A stretch of 5,438 nt of DNA, taken from assembly GCA_003538495.1 (NCBI GenBank), contig DPSD01000328.1, forward strand, positions 1 to 5,438, read 5' to 3'. The notes under the pieces were generated by a model, which was given only the letters and a program-made list of their open reading frames with translations, was not told the origin of the DNA and did not search any database. The stretch's first letter is position 1. Each line of letters opens with the position of its first letter. Positions 1 through 5,436 of the stretch are shown here, in pieces. The translations under genes were made by a program, and so were the position numbers. This DNA comes from Accumulibacter sp. (GTDB lineage: Bacteria; Pseudomonadota; Gammaproteobacteria; Burkholderiales; Rhodocyclaceae).

Positions 1-302
1 TGACCCAGACCGATGCCTGCCTGACCAAACAATACGAGGCTCTGCTGACCACCGAAGGCGTTACCCTGGCGTTTGCTGCCGACGGTGTCAGGCGGCTGGC
101 CGAGATCGCCTGGTCGGTCAACGAGAGAACGGAGAACATCGGCGCCCGCCGCTTGTACACGGTCATGGAGCGATTGCTCGAGGAGGTGTCGTTTTCCGCC
201 GGCCAGGGGGGGCCGGAGAGGCTGGCGATTGATGCCGGTTACGTCGACAGCCGCTTGGCCGACCTGGCGAAAAACGAGGACCTGTCGCGTTACGTCCTGT
301 AG
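1..302 (+). CDS. hslU: ATP-dependent protease ATPase subunit HslU, C-terminal end (5' truncated by the window)
   Basis: HslU is the AAA+ unfoldase ring that feeds substrates into the HslV peptidase in the cytoplasm. Only about the last 100 codons are present, read in the frame whose first full codon starts at base 3, with the TAG stop at 300-302. The segment [20 protein letters not shown] matches the sensor-2 / C-terminal small AAA+ domain of HslU, where the GARR arginine belongs to sensor 2. The protein ends in EDLSRYVL, like the EDLSRFIL ending of E. coli HslU; in the family this tail inserts into pockets on HslV and activates it. The Walker A/B motifs and the I-domain lie outside the window. 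By usual gene order hslV should lie just upstream, but this cannot be seen. The next gene is convergent, so hslU is the last gene of its unit. Confidence 0.95.
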   Translation, partial: TQTDACLTKQYEALLTTEGVTLAFAADGVRRLAEIAWSVNERTENIGARRLYTVMERLLEEVSFSAGQGGPERLAIDAGYVDSRLADLAKNEDLSRYVL

Positions 303-406
303 TAAGCGAGCCGGCGCGTTGCCATAGGCGCGGCTTGCCAGTGGGGGCGTATCGAGTGGTGCTTGCGGCCGACTGCCCGGACGATACGCACTTGCTCAGC
401 CGGGCG
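303..406. other. Convergent intergenic gap between hslU and the usp gene
   Basis: This short gap separates two genes that converge. It can form two modest stems: one at 309-335 (AGCCG-bulge-CGC pairing with GCGCGGCT around a 10-nt loop) and one at 375-405 (GCCCGG pairing with CCGGGC around a 19-nt loop), the second just beyond the usp stop codon. Neither is followed by a T-run on either strand, so neither is a convincing intrinsic terminator. Nothing else is recognisable here. Confidence 0.3.
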
Positions 407-835
407 TTACTTGACCACTACCACCGGCAGGTCTGTCAGATGAACGACTCTGCTGGTTACCGACCCCAGTAGTATGCCGGCCACCGAGCCGAGGCCGCGA
501 GAACCGATGACGATCAGCGTGCAGCCATTCTCCCTGGCGTAATCGGCAATGGTCGGCGCGGCTTCGCCGAGCAGGATGTGCTCGGAATAAGCAAGGCCTG
601 CTTCCTCCAGCCTGGCTCGTGCGTCGGCCAGTGCCGCTTCGCCGGTTTCGCGGTGGTAGTCGTGGACGACCGCGCTGCTGATGAAGCGTGTGATCTCGGA
701 TGGCAAGGGCGCCTGCACGTTTACCAAGCTGATCGCCGGGGCGATCGTGCTGTCGGCCACTTCGCGCAGCAGGTGGTCCACAGCGCGTAGCGCCGGCAGC
801 GAGCCATCGACGGGAACCAGCCAATGGGGGTTCAT
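407..835 (-). CDS. Universal stress protein, UspA family, ATP-binding type
   Basis: This is a complete 142-residue protein, the usual size of a single-domain Usp. Such cytoplasmic dimers support survival under starvation, oxidative or other stress, usually without a defined enzyme reaction. It opens with the typical first strand WLVPVDGS, where Asp10 is the nucleotide-contact acidic residue. It ends with the ATP-binding signature G-x2-G-x9-G-S at residues 111-125 (GSRGLGSVAGILLGS), followed by the hydrophobic last strand LPVVVVK. That signature places it with the ATP-binding (MJ0577-like) Usps rather than the non-binding UspA type. The start is supported by AGGAG at 843-847, seven bases before the ATG. 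The ATG overlaps the stop codon of the upstream terC-like gene (ATGA), implying translational coupling. I give no gene symbol because many paralogues exist. Confidence 0.93.
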   Translation of the reverse strand: MNPHWLVPVDGSLPALRAVDHLLREVADSTIAPAISLVNVQAPLPSEITRFISSAVVHDYHRETGEAALADARARLEEAGLAYSEHILLGEAAPTIADYARENGCTLIVIGSRGLGSVAGILLGSVTSRVVHLTDLPVVVVK

Positions 836-1575
836 TTCCGTTCTCCTTTCGATTGCTTCTGGTGGCTGGCGGTAGCAAGTTCACCGCTTGCAGCCGCAGA
901 GTGATGTCGCCTGGCCAGCCATCTCCCGAGCACGACGACCAGCAGCGCGCCCAGCCCTGAAGCCAGGTAAGTGCTGTGCGCGACGGTATCCCGCCAGCCT
1001 GGCGGTACCACCGGGTCAGTGAGCAGCATGCCGCCGGCGATCCAGCCGAGAAGGCCGCCGCCAGCGACGATCACCACCGGGTAGCGATCCATCAGAGTGA
1101 GCACCAGCTTGCTGCCCCAGACGACGATCGGGATCGAAACGGCGATACCGAAGACCACCAGGATGATCGACCCGTGCGACGCCGCGGCGACCGCGATGAC
1201 GTTATCGATGCTCATCACCGCGTCGGCGACGATGATCGTCTTGATCGCACCAGCAAGCGTGGCGCTGCCGGCCACTTCATTGTGCGGATTGTCGTCTTCG
1301 GGAATGACCAGCTTGATGCCTATCCAGAACAGGAGCAGACCGCCGACGATCTTGAGGTAAGGGATGGCTAGCAGTTGCAGCGCGAAATAGATCAATACGA
1401 TGCGCAGCCCAATGGCACCGACCACACCCCAGAAGATTCCCCTATCGCGTTGCGCTGCTGGCAGTTTGCGGCACGCCAACGCAATGACTACCGCGTTGTC
1501 GCCACCGAGCAGGATATCAATGGCGATGATCTGGAGAACGGCGATCCAGAAGTGGGCCGAAGCGAGATCGGGCAT
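832..1575 (-). CDS. TerC-family integral membrane protein (YjbE-like, putative Mn2+/metal exporter)
   Basis: This 247-residue inner-membrane protein has about seven hydrophobic segments, at roughly residues 10-34, 46-68, 73-92, 110-132, 137-160, 166-186 and 203-220. A basic, His/Ser/Ala-rich cytoplasmic tail follows, ending KGERK. Two family-defining acidic motifs lie inside membrane segments: IDILLGGDNAVVIAL (Asp20, Asp26-Asn27) and VADAVMSIDNVIAVA (Asp118, Asp124-Asn125). These paired Asp/Asn motifs mark the TerC fold and are thought to line the ion path. Known relatives include tellurite-resistance TerC, E. coli Alx and the Bacillus YjbE/YceF (MeeF/MeeY) proteins, several of which are linked to manganese export. 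Metal export is therefore inferred here. The ATG is preceded by only a weak purine-rich stretch (AGAAA). Its stop overlaps the start of the usp gene, so the two form one transcription unit. Confidence 0.9.
   Translation of the reverse strand: MPDLASAHFWIAVLQIIAIDILLGGDNAVVIALACRKLPAAQRDRGIFWGVVGAIGLRIVLIYFALQLLAIPYLKIVGGLLLFWIGIKLVIPEDDNPHNEVAGSATLAGAIKTIIVADAVMSIDNVIAVAAASHGSIILVVFGIAVSIPIVVWGSKLVLTLMDRYPVVIVAGGGLLGWIAGGMLLTDPVVPPGWRDTVAHSTYLASGLGALLVVVLGRWLARRHHSAAASGELATASHQKQSKGERK
843..847 (-). promoter_or_regulatory. Ribosome binding site of the usp gene, inside the end of the terC-like gene
   Basis: On the minus strand AGGAG, within AAAGGAGA, lies seven bases before the usp ATG. It sits inside the last codons of the upstream gene. 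It fixes the usp start and supports translation of both proteins from one mRNA. Confidence 0.75.
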
Positions 1576-1826
1576 TGTGTTTTTCTATTTGATGGCTGGA
1601 GGCGGCATGTGCTGATGCCTGATGCGGTCGGGACGTCGGTCGCTGGTGTACAGCCGCAAGGGCGCTACGCTTGGGTATCGGGCCACCGGTATTGTCTCAC
1701 ACCTGCGCCGCGAGATTGGGGCGCGGCGCGTCGGTTCGGCTGCTGAACGAAAAAAGCGGCGCCGCTTGGGCGCGATGCCGCTTTCTGCTGCCGCCGGCTG
1801 CTCTGATCCGCAGCTGGCAGGTGGTC
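1576..1826 (-). other. Intergenic region between aceB and the terC-usp unit
   Basis: This region lies between two genes on the same strand. Its aceB-proximal part carries the intrinsic terminator described separately at 1750-1784. The remaining ~175 bp (1576-1749) should hold the promoter of the terC-usp unit. The best I can see is an extended -10-like TGA-GACAAT on the minus strand (hexamer at 1691-1696), with no recognisable -35 element, so it is only a weak candidate. I looked for the yybP-ykoY manganese riboswitch that often precedes TerC-type exporters and did not find its conserved GGGGAGUAG core. The Shine-Dalgarno signal before the terC ATG is poor. Confidence 0.35.
1750..1784 (-). 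terminator. Intrinsic terminator downstream of aceB
   Basis: On the minus strand AAAGCGGC (1784-1777) pairs with GCCGCTTT (1760-1753), and the T-run continues to six T's at 1755-1750. The 16-nt loop (1761-1776) can form a further GC-rich inner stem. A GC-rich hairpin followed by a U-tract, about 40 bases past the malate synthase stop codon, is a textbook Rho-independent terminator. It makes aceB a transcription unit separate from terC-usp. Confidence 0.85.
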
Positions 1827-3425
1827 TCAGTCCATTGCCTCGTAAAGCGGCAGGGTCAGGAATTCCGGGTAGTCCGGGGTCAGCGACATCTTGTCGAAAA
1901 TGACCGCCGCCTGATCGTAGGTGGCGGTATCTTCGCCCTGGGCGCTGACCGCTGCCTTCACCTTGGCAAGTTCTTCGGCGATCATGCCGCGAACCATTTC
2001 GGCGGTGACCTTGCGGCCATCGTCGAGAACGCCTTTCGGAGAGATCACCCATTGCCAGACCTGTGAGCGCGAGATTTCCGCCGTCGCGGCATCTTCCATC
2101 AGGTTGTGGATCGGCACGCAGCCATTGCCGGCGAGCCAGCTGCCCAGGTAGTGGATGCCGACGTTGATGTTGTTGCGCACACCCGCTTCGGTGATCGGCT
2201 GCGAGGGCTGGAAGTCGAGGAAGTCAGCGGCCGTGAACACCTCGTGACGCTGCTTTTCCCACTGGTTCGGGCGATCGCCGAGCACCTTCTGGAATTCCTC
2301 GGCGGGAATCGAGACCAGACCGGGGTGGGCGACCCAGCCGCCGTCAAAGCCATCATTGGCGTCGCGCGCCTTGTCGTGACGAATGCCGGCCAGCGCCTTT
2401 TCATTGGCCTCCGGATCGTTCTTGATCGGGATCAGCGCGCTCATGCCGCCCATCGCGGGCGCGCCGCGCGAGTGGCAGACCTTGACCAGTTGCAGGGCAT
2501 AGCTGCGCATGAACGGGACTTCCATGGTGATCGCGGCGCGGTTGGCGAGGCAGAAATCCGGGTCCTTCTTGAATTTCTTGATGCACGAAAAGATGTAATC
2601 CCAGCGCCCGGCGTTGAGGCCGGCCGAGTGCTCACGGAGTTCGTAAAGGATTTCCTCCATCTCGAAGGTGGCCAGGACGGTCTCGACCAGCACCGTCGCC
2701 TTGATCGTGCCTTGAGGCAGCCCGATGTGATCCTGGGCCATGACGAAAATGTCGTTCCACAGCCGTGCTTCGAGATGCGATTCCATCTTCGGCAGGTAGT
2801 AGTAGGGGCCGGCGCCACGTGCGAGTTGTTCCTTGGCGTTGTGGAAGAAGACCAGCGCGAAGTCGAAAATGCCGCCGGAAACCCGCCGGCCGTCGACGGT
2901 CACGTGCTTTTCGTCAAGGTGCCAGCCTCGCGGACGAATCTGCAGCGTGGCAATGTTGTCGTTCAGGCGGTACTCCTTGCCGGCTTCGTTGACAAACGCC
3001 AACTCGCGCCGGATGGCTTTGTACAGGTTGACCTGGCCCTGGATCTGGTTGTCCCATTTGGGGCTGTTGGAGTCTTCGAAGTCCGCCATGTACGAGTCGG
3101 CGCCCGAGTTGAAGGCGTTGATGACCATCTTGGCTTCAACCGGGCCGGTGATTTCCGTCCGGCGGCGCTCGAGTGCCTTGGGCAGGGGGGCAACGCGCCA
3201 GTCGCCTTCGCGTATTTTCCGGGTTTCGTGCAGGAAGTCGGGCACTTCGCCGGCGTCGATGGCCGCTTGCCGGTCGACGCGCGCCTGCAGCAACTCTTGG
3301 CGCATCCCTTCGAAGGCACGGTGCAGTTTCGCCACCAGGGCCAGCGCGTCGGTAGTCAGAACGGTTTCGTAAGCGGCTTGGATCGGTGCGTTGATTTGCA
3401 TTCCAGCGGGCAGATTGAGGCTCAT
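1827..3425 (-). CDS. aceB: Malate synthase A
   Basis: The enzyme condenses glyoxylate with acetyl-CoA to give malate and CoA, the second step of the glyoxylate shunt, in the cytoplasm. The 532-residue length matches the ~533-residue A isoform rather than the ~720-residue G isoform. Key residues are in place: Arg166 in QIRPRGWHLDEKH; Mg2+ ligands Glu248 (VLVETV) and Asp276, the latter in the signature AGLNAGRWDYIFSCIKKF (268-285); and the catalytic base Asp445 in MEDAATAEISRS. These line up almost residue for residue with the E. coli enzyme. The chain is intact, with no frameshift. The ATG start is set by AGGAG seven bases upstream. A LysR regulator is divergent, a good TATAAT promoter lies upstream and an intrinsic terminator lies downstream, so the gene is probably monocistronic. 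No isocitrate lyase is in the window; it must be encoded elsewhere. Confidence 0.98.
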   Translation of the reverse strand: MSLNLPAGMQINAPIQAAYETVLTTDALALVAKLHRAFEGMRQELLQARVDRQAAIDAGEVPDFLHETRKIREGDWRVAPLPKALERRRTEITGPVEAKMVINAFNSGADSYMADFEDSNSPKWDNQIQGQVNLYKAIRRELAFVNEAGKEYRLNDNIATLQIRPRGWHLDEKHVTVDGRRVSGGIFDFALVFFHNAKEQLARGAGPYYYLPKMESHLEARLWNDIFVMAQDHIGLPQGTIKATVLVETVLATFEMEEILYELREHSAGLNAGRWDYIFSCIKKFKKDPDFCLANRAAITMEVPFMRSYALQLVKVCHSRGAPAMGGMSALIPIKNDPEANEKALAGIRHDKARDANDGFDGGWVAHPGLVSIPAEEFQKVLGDRPNQWEKQRHEVFTAADFLDFQPSQPITEAGVRNNINVGIHYLGSWLAGNGCVPIHNLMEDAATAEISRSQVWQWVISPKGVLDDGRKVTAEMVRGMIAEELAKVKAAVSAQGEDTATYDQAAVIFDKMSLTPDYPEFLTLPLYEAMD

Positions 3426-3432
3426 GTGGTGG

Positions 3433-3437
3433 CTCCT
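3433..3437 (-). promoter_or_regulatory. aceB ribosome binding site
   Basis: AGGAG on the minus strand lies seven bases before the ATG of aceB. It is a strong Shine-Dalgarno match at ideal spacing and confirms the chosen start over the in-frame ATG at codon 9. Confidence 0.85.
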
Positions 3438-3464
3438 GTCGAAGGTTTATGGTGCGGTGCACGA

Positions 3465-3493
3465 ATTATATTGCCTACGGTGATGAAAGATAA
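3465..3493 (-). promoter_or_regulatory. Candidate sigma-70 promoter of aceB
   Basis: On the minus strand a perfect TATAAT lies at 3470-3465. A poor -35 hexamer (TTATCT, three of six matches) lies at 3493-3488, with a 17-bp spacer. Transcription would begin near 3458, giving a leader of about 33 nt that contains the AGGAG site. A perfect -10 with a weak -35 is what is expected of a promoter that needs an activator, which fits a LysR-controlled gene. Assigned by eye only. Confidence 0.6.
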
Positions 3494-3494
3494 G

Positions 3495-3539
3495 AACGAT
3501 TAAAATCAAAGTATTTTTTACTTCAGGTATGTAATCGTT
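3495..3539. promoter_or_regulatory. Nested inverted repeat, candidate LysR-type operator
   Basis: An exact 8-bp inverted repeat, AACGATTA (3495-3502) and TAATCGTT (3532-3539), flanks a 29-bp AT-rich spacer. Inside it is a second exact dyad, AAGTA-TTTTT-TACTT (3509-3523), centred one base from the outer one (3516 against 3517). The block covers about -37 to -81 of the predicted aceB start site and ends four bases before the lysR ATG. LysR-type regulators usually bind in this position to activate the divergent gene and repress their own. Binding is inferred. Confidence 0.5.
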
Positions 3540-3542
3540 GCG

Positions 3543-4448
3543 ATGGATCACTTCAAACAAATCCGCGCCTTCGTCAACTCGGCAACTCGAGGCAGTCTGT
3601 CGGCGGCGGCGCAAGTCGAAGCCGTCACGCCAGCGGTAATCGGACGCCGGCTCGACGCGCTGGAAGCACGGCTGGGCGTAAAGCTGCTGCTGCGCACGAC
3701 GCGCAAGCTGTCGCTGAGCTTCGAAGGACAGGCGTTTCTCGAAGATTGCCAGCGCATTCTCAATGAACTGGCGAAGGCCGAAGCGGCGGTGTCGGTCGGT
3801 GGCATCCGTGCCAGCGGGCACCTCAAAGTGTCCGCGCCGGCCGGTTTCGGACGGCGTCACGTAGCGCCGCAGGTCGCCGCTTTCATGGCCGCCAATCCCG
3901 ACGTCAGCGTGCGACTGGACTTGAGCGACCGCGTCGTTGACCTGCTGAACGAAGGCGTCGATTGTGCCGTGCGTATCGGCGAATTGGCCGATTCCAGTCT
4001 GGCCAGCAGCAAGTTGGGCGAGATGCGGCGGGTGGTGGTGGCCAGCCCGGACTACCTGGCGCGTCACGGCGCGCCGCTGACGCCCGCGGATCTGTCGGCG
4101 CACAACTGCCTGTCGCTCGATCAGCAGCGCGGCTGGGCGCTCCGCGAGGTCCTGGCTGGTGACGTCGTTCAGCGCAAGGTAGGAGGGGCTTTCGAGTGCA
4201 ACGATGGCGCGGTCTTGCACGAATGGGCGCTGGCCGGCAAGGGTCTGGCGTGGCGGTCGGTGTGGGAGGTGGGTGACGATCTGCGCAGCGGGAGGCTACG
4301 TTCGGTCCTCGACGACTACGCTGCGCCGCCGGTGGGTATCTACGCGGTATTTCCGCAACGCCGACACCTGCCCTTGCGCGTGCGCTTGTTCATCGATCAG
4401 ATCAAGAGCGCGTTCGGCGATCCCCTGTACTGGGGGCTTGAGTGCTGA
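3543..4448 (+). CDS. LysR-family transcriptional regulator, divergent from aceB
   Basis: This complete 301-residue protein has the standard LTTR length. The N-terminal winged helix-turn-helix spans about residues 1-62 (GSLSAAAQVEAVTPAVIGRR, then LDALEARLGVKLLLRTTRKL). A linker helix covers about 63-90, and an effector-binding domain of the periplasmic-binding-protein type covers about 92-290. Motifs such as LKVSAPAGFGRRHVAPQV and VDCAVRIGELADSSLA are typical of the large CrgA/DmlR-like subgroup, whose ligands are mostly unknown. The protein should act as a tetramer on DNA. Its position, 117 bp from aceB and pointing away, makes control of malate synthase the simplest role, probably with a glyoxylate-, acetate- or acyl-related signal; this is inference. 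The ATG has almost no Shine-Dalgarno sequence (only AGG about 15 bases upstream), so translation may be weak or the mRNA nearly leaderless. Confidence 0.93.
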   Translation: MDHFKQIRAFVNSATRGSLSAAAQVEAVTPAVIGRRLDALEARLGVKLLLRTTRKLSLSFEGQAFLEDCQRILNELAKAEAAVSVGGIRASGHLKVSAPAGFGRRHVAPQVAAFMAANPDVSVRLDLSDRVVDLLNEGVDCAVRIGELADSSLASSKLGEMRRVVVASPDYLARHGAPLTPADLSAHNCLSLDQQRGWALREVLAGDVVQRKVGGAFECNDGAVLHEWALAGKGLAWRSVWEVGDDLRSGRLRSVLDDYAAPPVGIYAVFPQRRHLPLRVRLFIDQIKSAFGDPLYWGLEC

Positions 4449-4516
4449 GCCGTCAGGCGTTGCATCCAGGGTGCCCCAGGTGCTCGATCAGGCGCCCGGT
4501 GAGCAACGACACGTGC
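4449..4516. other. Convergent gap with tandem hairpins after the lysR gene
   Basis: Two adjacent stems are visible: GGGTGCC (4469-4475) with GGCGCCC (4491-4497), seven pairs including one G-T; and a perfect GTGAGCA (4499-4505) with TGCTCAC (4514-4520) around an 8-nt loop. The second overlaps the stop codon of the convergent zinc-ribbon gene. Neither is followed by a T-run on either strand, so they may be transcript-end protecting stems or weak bidirectional terminators. Confidence 0.35.
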
Positions 4517-4948
4517 TCACTCGGTGTCGGCAGCCGCTTTCTTTGCTGCACGCAGCAGCGCCCTCCGGGTTTTCTCGGCCTTGATGTGCGCCAACGCCTG
4601 GGCCCGATTGCATTCCTTGCAATAGGAGTGCAGTCCATCCGTGCTTCGCGAGTTCTTGTGAAACTCGATGACGGGCTTTTCTTGCTTGCACTTGACGCAG
4701 ACCTTGGTGTTCATGGAAATTGCCGGGTCAGAGGAGACGTTGGGGAGTGGGTGGCCGAGCAGTGGCTGCGCCGGTTGCGGTGCAGCTTGCTGCAGGGACG
4801 GTGGCTCCGGTCGTTGGTCGGTTGCCATGTGGTGTGCCGAGTGCTCCCCCGGGCGGATTCGAAGCGAGGAGGCCCGTCGGTCGATGCCGGGCGCTGGCTG
4901 GGTCGGCTCAGGGAAGGCGAAGGGTTTCATCCGGTAAGGGTCCTGCAA
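4517..4948 (-). CDS. Small zinc-ribbon protein with proline-rich N-terminal region (function unknown)
   Basis: I cannot name this protein. Read from the TTG at 4946-4948 it has 143 residues. Residues 10-75 are rich in Pro, Gln and Ala (e.g. PEPPSLQQAAPQPAQPLLG) and probably disordered. Residues 82-113 form a four-cysteine zinc ribbon, CVKC (84, 87) and CKEC (110, 113), separated by 22 residues, with EKPVIEFHKNSRSTDGLHSY between. This pattern resembles the treble-clef/zinc-ribbon modules found alone or before HNH nuclease domains in phage and bacterial proteins. No HNH motif follows; instead a basic Ala/Lys/Arg helix runs to the end, suggesting nucleic-acid binding. The start is uncertain: ATG at 4928-4930 (137 aa) has AGGA ten bases upstream and may be better than TTG; ATG at 4826-4828 (103 aa) and ATG at 4712-4714 (65 aa, ribbon only) are possible. 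The frame is also open further upstream (see findings). Confidence 0.6.
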   Translation of the reverse strand: MQDPYRMKPFAFPEPTQPAPGIDRRASSLRIRPGEHSAHHMATDQRPEPPSLQQAAPQPAQPLLGHPLPNVSSDPAISMNTKVCVKCKQEKPVIEFHKNSRSTDGLHSYCKECNRAQALAHIKAEKTRRALLRAAKKAAADTE

Positions 4949-5121
4949 GACTTGGAGTTGAAAGGGTTCAGGCGCCGCGGTGTTGGTGCGGCCAGTCGTG
5001 GCTACGCCGGTGTTCCTCCAGAGAAGCGCGCCGACCAGACCGATCGGATATAAGCAAAGACTATGCCGATATATAAGCCTGGTTTATGTAATCATGGACT
5101 TAGCGTACCGGGAGGTTTTGT

Positions 5122-5410
5122 TTATCTCGATGCGGCAGATCATTCTGGCGCAGCTGTAAAGAAAGCTGACAGTCGCTAGTTTGCAGCGGACGCCGCCTGG
5201 CTGAGGTGGCGATCGGCTGGCACAGGGTCGTCCGCGCCGGCACCGGTCGTTGACGCAGTGCCGCCTGGCGGTGGCCGGTGACGCCGACGATCGTTGTTGT
5301 CGGCCGAGTCAGGCGGCCGGTGCGGGATGGCGTCCTTGGTCGAGGAGGCCATCGACGTTGACGGCGTCGATCTGCTCGGCTGCATGAATCGTCGGGCGTA
5401 GTCGAGATAA
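5122..5410. repeat. Imperfect inverted repeat with arms about 270 bp apart
   Basis: TTATCTCGA at 5122-5130 recurs exactly in inverted orientation at 5402-5410. Allowing a one-base gap, the next 15 bases inward match at 10 positions (ending ATTC in both arms), followed by GCAGC in both arms after a short offset. This could be the ends of a small non-coding mobile element or a decayed insertion sequence, but no transposase or target-site duplication is evident. Chance similarity is possible. Confidence 0.25.
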
Positions 5411-5436
5411 CTGAAGTTTCAGATTTCCTGATCTCG
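5403..5436. repeat. Nested dyads near the right edge
   Basis: The palindrome CTGAA-GT-TTCAG (5411-5422) lies inside an exact 6-bp inverted repeat, CGAGAT (5403-5408) and ATCTCG (5431-5436). The inner one has a two-base spacer, too tight for an RNA hairpin, so a DNA-binding site is likelier than a terminator. The neighbouring gene lies outside the window. Confidence 0.25.

Noticed and set aside
1576..1749. A manganese (yybP-ykoY) riboswitch upstream of the TerC-like gene
   Set aside because: These often precede TerC-type exporters, but the conserved GGGGAGUAG core is absent on the minus strand.
2106..3503. A 465-codon open frame on the plus strand opposite malate synthase
   Set aside because: It is a GC-driven antisense shadow: the minus strand encodes an intact malate synthase with every catalytic residue, and the plus-strand translation shows no domain.
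3529..3534. ATGTAA start-stop just before the lysR gene
   Set aside because: A minimal start-stop could affect lysR translation, but six bases are easily chance and the Shine-Dalgarno context is poor.
3447..4220. A 257-codon open frame on the minus strand opposite the LysR gene
   Set aside because: It is the antisense of a full-length, motif-complete LysR regulator and would also run through the aceB promoter; its translation is not recognisable.
4442..5053. A 203-codon plus-strand open frame overlapping the zinc-ribbon gene
   Set aside because: The minus strand carries a recognisable four-cysteine ribbon, while the plus frame has irregular Arg/Gly/Cys-rich composition typical of an antisense shadow.
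5151..5171. CAGCT-GTAAAGAA-AGCTG followed by ACA, considered as a regulatory element of the kind found before PEP-CTERM genes or as a terminator
   Set aside because: I could not confirm the motif from memory. No sigma-54 -24/-12 pair with correct GG/GC spacing or PEP-CTERM product follows, and there is no T-run for a terminator.
5176..5385. 69-codon minus-strand ORF rich in Ser, Pro, Asp and Arg
   Set aside because: It has no ribosome site or recognisable motif and lies in a GC-rich stretch where other frames look equally plausible.
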